From Lachnospiraceae bacterium (GTDB taxonomy: Bacteria; Bacillota; Clostridia; Lachnospirales; Lachnospiraceae), in NCBI GenBank assembly GCA_910575075.1, contig CAJTCY010000005.1:124001-188000 (forward strand): a stretch of 64,000 nt of DNA. Reading direction: 5' to 3'. Positions 8,664 through 16,479 of this stretch are shown here, one piece after another. Within the stretch, counting starts at the first letter, position 1; every line of letters begins with the position of its first letter. Below the pieces are notes generated by a model that saw nothing but the letters and a program-made list of their open reading frames with translations, ran no database searches and had not been told where the DNA came from. A program made the position numbers and the translations under genes.

Positions 8664-9554
8664 TTAACGCTTCCTATGTTCAATAAATCCTTCGCCATGC
8701 ACTTCCCTCACATCCCCTACGATTACAAACGCATTTTCATCAATCTGGTGTACAATTTCTTTCAAAAGAACGATTTCTTTCTTAGCTACCACGCAGTATA
8801 GCACACATTTTCGTTCTCCGGAATACATTCCATGCGCTTCCAGACCTGTCACGCCTCTGTTCAGTTCTTCCATGACCTGTCCTGCTATTTCCTTATAATG
8901 TTCTGTAATGATATACGCAGCCTTGGAAAACTTCATACCTTCCAAAATAGTATCTGTCACCTTGGAGGTAATAAAAATTGCCACAATCGCATACATGGAT
9001 GGACGCAGCCCAAATACATATACTCCCACAAGTACAATCATCCCATCCAGCACCTGCATAATCTGAGCCACAGAATAGTGCTTCAGTCTGCATTGCAGCA
9101 AAACAGCAACCATTTCTGTTCCTCCGGTAGTCGCGTTCGCCCATAAAATCATACCCATGGCGATACCTGCAAGAACTCCGCCGAAAATCGAGGCAAGAAT
9201 ATAATCTCCTTCCACAAAATCAATTTCCGGTATCAGATACAGCCATACAGAAAGCATTACGGTAGCATAAGCTGTCCTTCCGATAAATTTCTTGCCTTTT
9301 ATCTTATATGCCAGAACAAAAAATGGAATATTCAACGCAAGATTCGCAAACCAGAGGGGAATTCCTCCCTGGTAAAACATATCCGTCAGCGCTTTCACTA
9401 AAATGGCAATACCGGTAAATCCTCCTGTTACCAATCCCACTGGATCAAAAATGCATTTGATGGCAAATGCGAGCAATCCTGTACCTGCTGTAATGACCAG
9501 ATATAAAAATACTGGATTCCGCTTTTTTATTGAAAAATTATTCGTCACTGTCAT
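8664..9554 (-). CDS. YitT-family membrane protein
   Basis: Multi-pass membrane protein with N-terminal DUF161-type helices (FLYLVITAGTGLLAFAIKCI, GLVTGGFTGIAIL) and a cytoplasmic C-terminal DUF2179 domain (about 205-290, ending HQIDENAFVIVGDVREVHG). Function of the family is poorly known; transport is often suggested. The 9554 ATG gives the usual YitT N-terminus; AAAGGTG sits very close to it, so a GTG at 9548 is an alternative. Either start overlaps the end of the upstream WecG-like gene, implying translational coupling. Confidence 0.85.
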   Translation of the reverse strand: MTVTNNFSIKKRNPVFLYLVITAGTGLLAFAIKCIFDPVGLVTGGFTGIAILVKALTDMFYQGGIPLWFANLALNIPFFVLAYKIKGKKFIGRTAYATVMLSVWLYLIPEIDFVEGDYILASIFGGVLAGIAMGMILWANATTGGTEMVAVLLQCRLKHYSVAQIMQVLDGMIVLVGVYVFGLRPSMYAIVAIFITSKVTDTILEGMKFSKAAYIITEHYKEIAGQVMEELNRGVTGLEAHGMYSGERKCVLYCVVAKKEIVLLKEIVHQIDENAFVIVGDVREVHGEGFIEHRKR

Positions 9555-10230
9555 CACCTTTATTTTTATGATAGCGCAGCAATATGCTGTGCATAATTCC
9601 TTTTTGAAGTAGTTTCCTGGCAAAACCCGCCATCTCTGATACGCCTTTTTTATCTGGAGCATACTGGCCCAATCCATACCAGACTTTGGCGTTCAGCTTC
9701 TCCTTATGTTCTTTCAGAAAATATTCCTGAACCGGCGTTGGAAGCACGGATAAAATAACGTCCGGCGCCTCAATGTTAATTTCATTAATCACCGCATCAT
9801 AATCCCCGGTACATTCAGACAAGGCATAGCCCCCTGTAATTTCAATATCCAGATAAGCTTTCTCCAGGAAATCCTGCATAAGCTCAACCTGCTGCTGCGT
9901 TTCCCCTAAAAGATAAACATGCCTTTCTCCATTTACGGTCCGCCTCATAAATTCTTTAAAAAATTTATTTTCTGTGATCTCCTGCACCCATTGTCTGGAT
10001 GCCACACCTGCTGCCTTTAATATCTCCTTATCACAAATGACAGACAAATCCAGATTTTCAATACAGTTTTTCAGCTCTTCATCTCCATGAGCCTTTACTA
10101 ATGTTTCCATGGAAATGTTTTCAATTGTACTCATTATTGTTTTATTCCAGTATTCTTCTAACTGAAGCATTGATTCCTGAACCATGAAGCTGTTCAGGCT
10201 CATACCCAGTATCTCTACTTTTTTAACCAT
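9538..10230 (-). CDS. WecG/TagA/CpsF-like glycosyltransferase, divergent
   Basis: Resembles the WecG/TagA/CpsF family, which transfers N-acetylmannosamine-type sugars to lipid-linked acceptors. Visible cues are an N-terminal ILGMSLN segment, a central Asp (SVICDKEIL), the nucleotide-sugar part HVYLLGETQQQVE with a downstream APDVILSVLPTPVQEYFL, and a C-terminal region where family members usually contact membranes. The protein is 230 residues and diverged, and no wall-polysaccharide genes lie nearby, so the substrate is unknown. The ATG at 10230 has TAGGTG upstream; the ORF's longer start is a TTG. It is first in an operon with the YitT-like gene. Confidence 0.6.
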   Translation of the reverse strand: MVKKVEILGMSLNSFMVQESMLQLEEYWNKTIMSTIENISMETLVKAHGDEELKNCIENLDLSVICDKEILKAAGVASRQWVQEITENKFFKEFMRRTVNGERHVYLLGETQQQVELMQDFLEKAYLDIEITGGYALSECTGDYDAVINEINIEAPDVILSVLPTPVQEYFLKEHKEKLNAKVWYGLGQYAPDKKGVSEMAGFARKLLQKGIMHSILLRYHKNKGDDSDE

Positions 10231-10951
10231 ACGACACCTATCCAACAGCCATTTTTCTGTCTATGGCTGTATGCAAATATATTATTTATCATATGTCGTT
10301 TTTTCCATATGACAAAACACCTTAGAAGTATACCAAATGAAACAATTTTTTTCAACCATACATTATCTTGTGTTTCCGTATTTTTATTTTATCAATAATT
10401 TTATTACCAAAAGGTATTATTGGTAAAGGCAGCAGAAACAACTAATATCGGCCAAATATAAATTAAAAGCTTGAATTGACTGAATTTTCCTTTTCATATT
10501 TATAATTTTTTGCCTATTAAAATGTCAATGCTTTTTCTTATTTTTTTCCAAAATTATCAACTTTATTACAACTTCACAAAACAAATGTTTCCTTTTTTTA
10601 CTATGTAAACCAGTTATTCCACCCCCTTTTATGTGGATAACGTGAATAACTCTGTGTATAACTCATTTTTTGGGCTTTTTCGGCATTTTTTATGTGGATA
10701 ACTTTTTTATAAGTTTGAATAACTTTTTCAGGCACTGCAAAATTTGTGCAGTTTGTTTAAAGCGGTTTTTGACAAATTTTGCCTTCATAATTCTGCAAAG
10801 ATTTCTTTACAAAAACCACAAAATTGTGCAACAATTCTGCTCTGCCCACTCAGACAACTGCAAACAATTCCATTCCTTTCCCTCTCTTTAGCGCATAACC
10901 CCTCTCGCGCCCGTGGGTATATTATTTGTCTTATAGGATGCTTATTGCGAA
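10231..10951. other. AT-rich intergenic region of about 720 bp without a gene
   Basis: No convincing ORF. Contents seen: an inverted repeat TTACCAA / TTGGTAA (10404-10410 with 10420-10426), poly-T tracts, the DnaA-box-like cluster (separate entry), and, near the right end at 10929-10950, CTTATAGGA followed by TGCTTATTGC with a short hairpin that recurs at 16323. Promoter sequences for the WecG-like gene must lie here but no clean pair stands out. Confidence 0.6.
10614..10722. promoter_or_regulatory. Cluster of DnaA-box-like 9-mers
   Basis: Two exact DnaA boxes in the TGTGGATAA orientation (10632-10640 and 10693-10701), one TGTGTATAA (10653-10661), and weaker CGTGAATAA (10641-10649) and TTTGAATAA (10714-10722), all in the same orientation inside AT-rich DNA. 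This density is typical of DnaA-binding regions. No dnaA, dnaN, recF or rpmH is nearby, so an origin is not claimed; a regulatory DnaA-titration cluster is a better guess. Confidence 0.5.
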
Positions 10952-10965
10952 GCAAAAAAACTTCC
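10936..10965 (+). repeat. Short dispersed hairpin repeat, copy 1
   Basis: GGATGCTTATTGC-GAA-GCAA followed by AAAAAACTTCC. It matches 16323-16352 at nearly all positions. It is preceded by CTTATAGGA, which is also the end sequence of the inverted-repeat element at 20213. Confidence 0.5.
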
Positions 10966-10999
10966 AGCCTGAGATATAATCCCAAACTGGAAGTTCTTA
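10952..10999 (-). terminator. Intrinsic terminator of the NlpC/P60 gene
   Basis: Stem AACTTCCAG / CTGGAAGTT (10959-10967 with 10987-10995). In the minus direction it is followed by TTTTTTT. It lies just after the stop at 11015. Confidence 0.85.
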
Positions 11000-11014
11000 T
11001 ATTCTTTCACTCTA

Positions 11015-12238
11015 TTAGAAGATTCTTCTAACTGCAACAATCGTTCTGTAATTTGCCGGAGAAGTATATTTAATACCTGTTGCTTCGGTACTTGCATGAA
11101 CAATTGTGTTATTACCAACATAAATTCCAACATGTCCACTGTAGCAAACAATATCTCCCGGCTGCATAGCATCCTGGCTGACTGCATAACCTACACCTGC
11201 CAGAGCGCTGGAAGAATGAGGAAGACCTACACCGAAAGCTGCATATACACTCATTACAAATCCGGAACAATCTGCTCCGTTTGTCAGGCTTGTCCCACCA
11301 TAAACATATGGATTACCTACAAACTGGCATGCATAATTAGCAACTGCCTGTCCATTTCCACCACTTGGCGGAGCATAGCTTCTGCTTGGAGCAGAGCTTC
11401 CTGAAGATCCTGAGGAACTGGAGGAACCAGAAGATCTCTGAGAAGATCTCTGTGTAGCTGCTCTCGCTGCCTCTTCTGCTGCTCTTCTCTCTTCTTCTTC
11501 TTTCTTCAGACGTGCCTCTTCTGCTTCTTTAGATTCTGCTACCACATAATGAGTGCTGGTCTCTACAAATTCACTGGAAACCCAGCCGTCGCCTTCTTCA
11601 ATAGCAACTTTAACCCAGCCGTCTTTCTCTTCTACAACAGAAAGCTCTTCACCTTCTGGTACTTGTCCTAAAAGCTCTGCGTCTGTAGTTGCATCCGCAC
11701 GTACATTCAATGTATCTGTCTTAACATCTGCTACACGGCGTCCTACAGATTTCGCAAGTTCTGCATCTCCTAATACCAAGAATTCAGCCTTAATGTAACC
11801 TTCCACATCACCGGAATGAATCTTGTACCAGTCTCCTTCTGTTCCCAGTACAGTACATGCGGAATTATTATATAATTTTCCAAGAACTTCTCCATCCTCA
11901 CCTGCTGCGGAACGGACATTTACGTAATCATCTACCTGGGCAATCGCAATATCATCATACTCAGACTTTGGCGCTTCGTTCTGAACTACCTCTTTGGAAT
12001 CATCCTTGGATTCTTTTCCTAAAGATTTTGCAATCGCACCAGAAACACCTGCGGTGGAAGAATTCCCCTTTTCCTCCATATTCACCTGAGTCTCCGTTGC
12101 TGAAATCAGATTTCCTGCTCCTGCGCTCACCGCTGCATTTGACACAAAAGAACTGCTGGTTAATACTACCGCTGCCGTCAGACAACAAGTGGTTGCTCTT
12201 CTGATAGAATTTCTGTTCATGTTACTGTTACCCTCCAT
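11015..12238 (-). CDS. Secreted SH3b-NlpC/P60 cell-wall endopeptidase
   Basis: Exported peptidoglycan hydrolase, about 400 residues: signal peptide (about 1-35), two bacterial SH3 domains (about 96-155 and 165-225), a Glu/Ala/Arg-rich helix, a Ser-rich linker, and a C-terminal NlpC/P60 domain (about 297-407). Catalytic Cys is in ADCSGF and His in SGHVGIYVG, with a third polar residue at HAST. It would cleave stem-peptide bonds such as D-Glu to diamino acid. Two starts are possible: 12238 (AGGA upstream) or 12220 (GGAGG, but spaced 11). It has a strong promoter flanked by WalR-type boxes. Such enzymes are often activated by FtsEX, encoded 4 kb away. Confidence 0.93.
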   Translation of the reverse strand: MEGNSNMNRNSIRRATTCCLTAAVVLTSSSFVSNAAVSAGAGNLISATETQVNMEEKGNSSTAGVSGAIAKSLGKESKDDSKEVVQNEAPKSEYDDIAIAQVDDYVNVRSAAGEDGEVLGKLYNNSACTVLGTEGDWYKIHSGDVEGYIKAEFLVLGDAELAKSVGRRVADVKTDTLNVRADATTDAELLGQVPEGEELSVVEEKDGWVKVAIEEGDGWVSSEFVETSTHYVVAESKEAEEARLKKEEEERRAAEEAARAATQRSSQRSSGSSSSSGSSGSSAPSRSYAPPSGGNGQAVANYACQFVGNPYVYGGTSLTNGADCSGFVMSVYAAFGVGLPHSSSALAGVGYAVSQDAMQPGDIVCYSGHVGIYVGNNTIVHASTEATGIKYTSPANYRTIVAVRRIF

Positions 12239-12285
12239 ATTTCATCCTGTTTATAGTTACAGATTTCTTTCGAAACCCTACGTTT

Positions 12286-12302
12286 GTTACAAATTTATTA
12301 CA
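12286..12302 (-). promoter_or_regulatory. WalR-type box downstream of the -10
   Basis: On the minus strand TGTAAT-N5-TGTAAC, an exact fit to the known WalR (YycF) pattern TGTWAH-N5-TGTWAH. It lies just after the -10 of the NlpC/P60 promoter, a position that would suggest repression. Confidence 0.6.
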
Positions 12303-12308
12303 GGACTA

Positions 12309-12338
12309 ATTATAGCAAAGGGGAGGGCTTTATGTCAA
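12309..12338 (-). promoter_or_regulatory. Sigma-A promoter of the NlpC/P60 gene
   Basis: TTGACA (12333-12338) and TATAAT (12309-12314) with an 18 bp spacer, plus TG one base before the -10 (extended -10). This is the best consensus promoter seen in the window. Confidence 0.85.
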
Positions 12339-12347
12339 CTGTAAACA

Positions 12348-12364
12348 TTTACAAAATTGTTACA
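12348..12364 (-). promoter_or_regulatory. WalR-type box upstream of the -35
   Basis: On the minus strand TGTAAC-N5-TGTAAA, again an exact match to TGTWAH-N5-TGTWAH, ending 9 bp before the -35. It lies in the gap after trxB. The WalRK system controls wall hydrolases in low-GC Gram-positives, which suits the downstream gene. Confidence 0.6.
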
Positions 12365-12372
12365 ATATTTGG

Positions 12373-13311
12373 TCAGTTATTGTCAGTATTGATTAGGAAG
12401 ATTTTACCACTTAGGTACCGTTCCACAGACGTCACCGCATTGGCTCCGTCTGCCGCTGCTGTAATTACCTGCCTGAGCTGTTTCTTACGTACATCGCCTG
12501 CAGCAAATATGCCGGGAATACTGGTTTGGGTATCTTCTCCTGCAACAATATATCCCTGCTCATCCTGTTCAATCACATGATCCAAAGCAGTTGTATTAGG
12601 CGAAATTCCCACAGCGATAAAAACCCCCTGTACCTGAAGTTCATGTTCCGCTTCTTCTTTCTTATTATGAAGCAGTAATGAAGAAACCTGTTCCTCACCT
12701 CGAATTTCCATTACCTCGCTGCTCAGCACTAATTGAATATTTTCTGTTTGTTTTACTCGTTCCTGCAAAATTCTGGCTCCGCGAAATTCCTCTCTGCGAT
12801 GGATCAGATAAACTGTTTTGCAGCCCCTGGCCAGAAAAAGGGCATCTTCCAATGCCACATCACCGCCTCCCACCACTGCTACGGTCTTATCTCTGAAAAA
12901 TGCTCCATCGCAGGTGGCGCAATAAGATACTCCCCTTCCCGTTAACTTATCCTCACCGGGTACCATAAGTTTCCGGTGCCTGGCTCCAGTAGCAAGAATC
13001 AGAGTTCTGGTCTCATAAGTTTTTTTCCCTGTAACTACCAGTTTTTTATCTCCCTGATCTTTTATTTCCAGTACCTGCTCGTTGACAAACTCCGTTCCCA
13101 GCCTGTCTGCATGTTCACGAAATTTCTGCCCCAGTTCAAATCCGCTTATCCCAGGCAGCCCCGGATAATTATCCACTTCATAAGTATCCAGAATCTGACC
13201 GCCGCTCAATGGTTTTTCTTCTATTACCAGTGTGTTCAAGCAGGCACGCTGAGCATAGACAGCTGCACTTAAACCTGCCGGCCCGCTTCCTAAAATAATC
13301 ACGTCATACAT
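12373..13311 (-). CDS. trxB: Thioredoxin reductase
   Basis: Cytoplasmic FAD/NADPH flavoenzyme that reduces thioredoxin. Intact FAD site GSGPAGLSAAVYA near the N-terminus, redox-active CATC in GVSYCATCDGAFF (about 133-145), NAD(P) site AVVGGGDVALEDALFLA, and the C-terminal FAD contact GIFAAGDVRKKQLRQVITA. The 312-residue length is usual. AGGAGG sits six to seven bases before the ATG. No thioredoxin gene is adjacent, and a ferredoxin-dependent homologue cannot be excluded without comparison. The upstream intergenic region, shared with yjfB, holds a 100 bp palindrome. Confidence 0.93.
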   Translation of the reverse strand: MYDVIILGSGPAGLSAAVYAQRACLNTLVIEEKPLSGGQILDTYEVDNYPGLPGISGFELGQKFREHADRLGTEFVNEQVLEIKDQGDKKLVVTGKKTYETRTLILATGARHRKLMVPGEDKLTGRGVSYCATCDGAFFRDKTVAVVGGGDVALEDALFLARGCKTVYLIHRREEFRGARILQERVKQTENIQLVLSSEVMEIRGEEQVSSLLLHNKKEEAEHELQVQGVFIAVGISPNTTALDHVIEQDEQGYIVAGEDTQTSIPGIFAAGDVRKKQLRQVITAAADGANAVTSVERYLSGKIFLINTDNN

Positions 13312-13383
13312 AATTTACCTCCTGAATTCTTGAAAAATAATCAGTAAACTTATATTTCCTCTTAAATTCTTTGAATTATTAGA

Positions 13384-13483
13384 TAATTGCGAAACTATCA
13401 AATTATCGAAATTTCATATACAATTGTTCTAAAATATTTTGAATTGTATATGAAATTCTCAAAACTATTGAGTTTCGCAATTA
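13384..13483. repeat. 100 bp interrupted palindrome
   Basis: Terminal inverted repeats TAATTGCGAAACT / AGTTTCGCAATTA (13384-13396 with 13471-13483) enclose a second perfect 16 bp pair, 13410-13425 with 13442-13457 (AATTTCATATACAATT). The loop is about 16 bases and AT-rich. It lies between the divergent trxB and yjfB genes. It could be a miniature mobile element or a strong cruciform/RNA hairpin; there is no T-run for a terminator. Confidence 0.8.
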
Positions 13484-13519
13484 CCTGTGTCATAATAAGA
13501 GTAGAAAGGAGGAATGTAT

Positions 13520-13696
13520 ATGGATATAGCTTCCTTGTCTACAGCTCTTAGCATGACAAAAGTGAACAACGAAATCGGTGTTCTCATGCTGGGCAAACAA
13601 TTGGACCAGGCAGAGGTTATGGGCGAATCCATGGTTAAGCTCCTGGAACAGTCTGCATCCCCGAACCTGGGCAGAAACGTTGATGTTTCTGTCTGA
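13520..13696 (+). CDS. YjfB-family putative motility protein
   Basis: Small 58-residue protein beginning MDIASLSTALSMTKVNNEIG, the characteristic start of the YjfB family found in motile Firmicutes, where genes are often co-expressed with flagellar regulons. The start at 13520 is chosen because GGAGG lies seven bases upstream; the ATG six bases earlier is too close. It ends in LGRNVDVSV and is followed by a good terminator, so it is monocistronic. Molecular function unknown. It fits the presence of flagellin and chemoreceptor genes in this window. Confidence 0.85.
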   Translation: MDIASLSTALSMTKVNNEIGVLMLGKQLDQAEVMGESMVKLLEQSASPNLGRNVDVSV

Positions 13697-13705
13697 CTTG
13701 GCCCA

Positions 13706-13747
13706 GACCGGAAGATCTGTTTTGTTTACCAGTCTTCCGGTCTTTTT
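13706..13747 (+). terminator. Intrinsic terminator of yjfB
   Basis: GACCGGAAGA (13706-13715) pairs perfectly with TCTTCCGGTC (13733-13742), followed by TTTTT. It is 9 bp after the yjfB stop. Confidence 0.9.
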
Positions 13748-13756
13748 CAATACCGT

Positions 13757-14731
13757 TTACGCAGCTGCCCATTCAAGATAAAGAGAAATTCCCATAAAAG
13801 CAAAAACAATCACCATTCCCAGTATCAGCGGAATGGTAAACAACCGCTCTTTTGTCCCTCCACGAAACATTCTTTTCACATAGCCCCATCTTCCATTAAT
13901 CTTGCTGATGGCAATGTACATGCCCACTGCCGCACAGGTGGTTCCAAGTGCAATTGCCAGCCAGACCATAATCCCCATAAGAAACACTGCCAGCTGGCTG
14001 TTCTCCATTGTAGCAGCATATCCGCCGGGCTGAATCTGCTGCATCGCCTCTGTCTGGGAAACATCCAGCACCTCATAGATTTTAGGCAGGAGAAACGTCA
14101 TGGCTACGCTGGTAAAGTTCAGGGTAAAATGCGCCAGCATGGAACTGAAAATGCTTCCGGTTGCTTCCACCAGAAATGCCAGGTACACGCCCAGGGCAAA
14201 GGCATAAATAAACTGATTCAGATTCAGATGCATACAGCCAAAAAGAAAACCGCTCAGCAAAATCGCCGGCAGCATTTTGCTCTTTTTGTAGGTCTGAAAG
14301 AGCACGCCGCGAAACATAAATTCTTCCACACATGCTGGCAGTATTGCCATAAATAACGTATTTAAAACAAGATTCTGTCCCTGCATCAATTCTGACACCG
14401 AAGCCGTTCCTGAATTGGAAAACAGCATGGACACAGCATTCAAAACAACAATCAAAGGGTACATCAGATACGTACAGATTATTACAAGTATAATCGTGAC
14501 AAAACTGATTTTCCGGTAAGGAATTAATTCACGTATTTTAATATGCTTCCACCTGCAGTATACAAAACAGGGGATAAAAATCAGAGACTGCGACAAAAGC
14601 AGAGAACAATAGATGGGCAGTTCTGACATGAAAGGAACCTGAGATCTCAAGAGGCTGAGTCCCAGGCTTACTCCTATATAGATTACAACAACAGCCAAAA
14701 ACAGACGGTTTACACTTTTATTCTGGGACAT
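13757..14731 (-). CDS. CPBP-family intramembrane metalloprotease
   Basis: Multi-pass membrane protein of the CAAX-protease/bacteriocin-processing family. Motif 1 EEFMFRG holds the paired Glu and Arg, motif 2 FGCMHLN and motif 3 LAHFTLN supply His/Asn ligands in membrane helices. About 324 residues with eight or more hydrophobic segments. The start at 14731 (MSQNKSVNRLF) has GGAGGG eight bases upstream and lies just past the cvfB stop, so it is coupled to cvfB; the longer frame begins inside cvfB. Natural substrate unknown; no bacteriocin genes are nearby. Confidence 0.88.
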   Translation of the reverse strand: MSQNKSVNRLFLAVVVIYIGVSLGLSLLRSQVPFMSELPIYCSLLLSQSLIFIPCFVYCRWKHIKIRELIPYRKISFVTIILVIICTYLMYPLIVVLNAVSMLFSNSGTASVSELMQGQNLVLNTLFMAILPACVEEFMFRGVLFQTYKKSKMLPAILLSGFLFGCMHLNLNQFIYAFALGVYLAFLVEATGSIFSSMLAHFTLNFTSVAMTFLLPKIYEVLDVSQTEAMQQIQPGGYAATMENSQLAVFLMGIMVWLAIALGTTCAAVGMYIAISKINGRWGYVKRMFRGGTKERLFTIPLILGMVIVFAFMGISLYLEWAAA

Positions 14732-14732
14732 C

Positions 14733-15581
14733 TTATTTACCCTCCTGTATCTTTCGTATACTCTTATCTGTAATTTCAATCTTTCGTTGTTTATATAAAC
14801 GTCCCACCGCACGTTTAAAAGCATTTTTACTCATTTTCATCTCACGCAGAATCACTTCCGGGGAAGCTTTATCATTAAAAGGAAGAACACCTGCATATTC
14901 TTGCAGTACCTCGAGCACCCTCTGTGCATCCTGGTCCATCTGCATATATGCTTTCTCCCGCAGAGTAAGATCTAATTTACCGTCAGGCTTTACCCCAGTA
15001 ACCCTGGCTTCTATGATGTCCCCCGCTCTGAGAAAACTACAGTCTTCATAACGCGGAATCAGTGCAGAATACCGATCGTCAACTGCCACAAAAGTGCCGA
15101 AATTATCACTGAACTCATAGACACGCCCCTGCACCATATCACCTGTCTGGTAGGAAGAATCCGTCTGAAGCAGTTCATAAATATCTCTCATACTGGCACA
15201 TAGGCGCCTGCTTTTATCTATATAAAGCCTTACGAGAACTTCATCCTGTTCCTGTACTTTGCCAATCTGTTCTTTATAAGGAAGAAACAGGTCTTTTTCA
15301 AGCCCCCAATCCAAAAACGCCCCGATTTTCTGAACTGACACTACTGTAAGAGGGGCAAACTCACCCAATTTTAATTTTGGCTCCTGTACAGTGGAAATCA
15401 GCCTGTCTTTAGAATCCTTATATATAAAAACCAAAACCTCATCTCCCACCTCTGTTCCCTGAGGCACCTGTTTTGCCGGAAGAAGCACCCTTGTCTCATC
15501 TTTGCTGTTCTCTGCCAGATAGACCCCAAAGTCTACCTTCTTTACCACTGTAAGCTTCTGTTTTTCACCTAATCGAATCAT
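14733..15581 (-). CDS. CvfB-like S1 RNA-binding protein
   Basis: RNA-binding protein with tandem S1-type OB folds and a C-terminal winged helix, the layout of the CvfB family (virulence and RNA metabolism regulator in staphylococci). S1 cues are VKKVDFGVYLAE and VQKIGAFLDWGLEKDLFLPY, then RVYEFSDNFGTFVAVDD. The winged helix is at about 225-282 (SPEVILREMKMSKNAFKRAV). The start at 15581 has GGAGGG closely upstream; the extension to 15626 would run deep into the thioesterase gene. It overlaps that gene by 17 bp and is followed immediately by the CPBP protease. Confidence 0.9.
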   Translation of the reverse strand: MIRLGEKQKLTVVKKVDFGVYLAENSKDETRVLLPAKQVPQGTEVGDEVLVFIYKDSKDRLISTVQEPKLKLGEFAPLTVVSVQKIGAFLDWGLEKDLFLPYKEQIGKVQEQDEVLVRLYIDKSRRLCASMRDIYELLQTDSSYQTGDMVQGRVYEFSDNFGTFVAVDDRYSALIPRYEDCSFLRAGDIIEARVTGVKPDGKLDLTLREKAYMQMDQDAQRVLEVLQEYAGVLPFNDKASPEVILREMKMSKNAFKRAVGRLYKQRKIEITDKSIRKIQEGK

Positions 15582-16287
15582 CTTTTCCCTCCAACTCCAC
15601 AATGGCATAGGGCTTTCCTGCCTCATCTGCCAGATTCACAGTAACTTTTTCCTGTTCCGCTGCCACAAACGGATAAATCATATCCCCGTACACTGCTGCC
15701 TTCCGGTACTCTGCTCTCATTTTGCCAGTTCGAAATCCTGACGGCAGATATTCCTGAGCCATACTCACATACTTTCCATTATTCACATGATGATTGGTAT
15801 CAATATGATATTTGTATACTGGAAAACTTTCCCTCTTCTCCATAACTTCAGGAAGCTCAATCTTCCTTGAGCCACTCTCCATGGGAAGCTGCGCGGACAA
15901 TTCGTATTTCTCTTTCATTTCTGCAGGCAGCTTTGTCGGCCTTGCCCTTTTTAAATCCAGCAGCACCCACACAGAATTTGCATATGCCAGAAATTCCCCA
16001 CGCTCATTTTCCATGGTAAAATTACGGTACCCGAAAAATCCCTGAAACCCATACGGCCAGGTCTTCACAAAGACTTTTTCTCCCATCTTCGGATAATTTT
16101 TCACCTCAATCTGCCAGGAGGTAAGTACCCATGCCAATTCCTGCTCCATCAGATATTCAACACCCACACCCAATTCTTCGGAATGAAAAGTACTGCAGTC
16201 CTGAAAATAATCTAAAATGGAAGCCAGCGTAATTTTTCCCTGACTGTCCGTCTCACTATAACGTATTCTGCTGCTGAAGCTATACAT
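15565..16287 (-). CDS. Acyl-ACP thioesterase (FatA/FatB family)
   Basis: Cytoplasmic hot-dog-fold hydrolase releasing free fatty acid from acyl carrier protein. The N-terminus MYSFSSRIRYSETDSQGKIT and the first hot-dog segment DYFQDCSTFHSEELGVG are typical of bacterial members. LAWVLTSWQIEVKNYPKMGE and YHIDTNHHVNNGKY, with the Asn/His residues of the second domain, are also present. At 240 residues it is the usual bacterial size. The start at 16287 follows GGAGGAAAGAA; the ORF's longer start at 16410 would run through a palindrome. It heads the operon with cvfB and the CPBP protease. Confidence 0.9.
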   Translation of the reverse strand: MYSFSSRIRYSETDSQGKITLASILDYFQDCSTFHSEELGVGVEYLMEQELAWVLTSWQIEVKNYPKMGEKVFVKTWPYGFQGFFGYRNFTMENERGEFLAYANSVWVLLDLKRARPTKLPAEMKEKYELSAQLPMESGSRKIELPEVMEKRESFPVYKYHIDTNHHVNNGKYVSMAQEYLPSGFRTGKMRAEYRKAAVYGDMIYPFVAAEQEKVTVNLADEAGKPYAIVELEGKDDSIR

Positions 16288-16321
16288 TTCTTTCCTCCTA
16301 AAAAATACTGCTTTGCCGCGC

Positions 16322-16362
16322 CGGATGCTTATTGCAAAGCAATAAAATTCCTCTTGCATCCG
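16322..16362. repeat. Nested hairpin and dispersed repeat, copy 2
   Basis: CGGATGC / GCATCCG (16322-16328 with 16356-16362) encloses TTATTGC-AAA-GCAATAA (16329-16345). Bases 16323-16352 match 10936-10965 almost fully. It lies just upstream of the thioesterase gene and could form a stem in its leader. Confidence 0.55.
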
Positions 16363-16384
16363 TGCGCATCCTGCCCGGAGGGCT

Positions 16385-16445
16385 TTTATTCTATAGAAAG
16401 GTACTTTCACGCTTTAACGTGACAAGGTCTTTCCTATAGAATAAA
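16385..16445. repeat. 61 bp palindrome with 12 bp perfect ends
   Basis: TTTATTCTATAG (16385-16396) and CTATAGAATAAA (16434-16445) are exact inverted repeats. The interior continues as AAAGG/CCTTT-like pairing down to CACG / CGTG. It lies between the tRNA terminator and the thioesterase gene. It may be a small insertion element or a processing hairpin. Confidence 0.65.
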
Positions 16446-16475
16446 CAAAAACCCATCACGCATTGTGATGGGTTT
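16441..16475 (-). terminator. Intrinsic terminator of tRNA-Gln
   Basis: AAACCCATCAC (16449-16459) pairs with GTGATGGGTTT (16465-16475). In the minus direction it is followed by a T-rich run. It starts 5 bp after the tRNA. Confidence 0.9.
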
Positions 16476-16479
16476 CAAG

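Noticed and set aside
10614-10722. Chromosomal replication origin
   Set aside because: DnaA-box-like sites are present, but none of the usual origin neighbours (dnaA, dnaN, recF, rpmH) is in the window, so only a DnaA-box cluster is reported.
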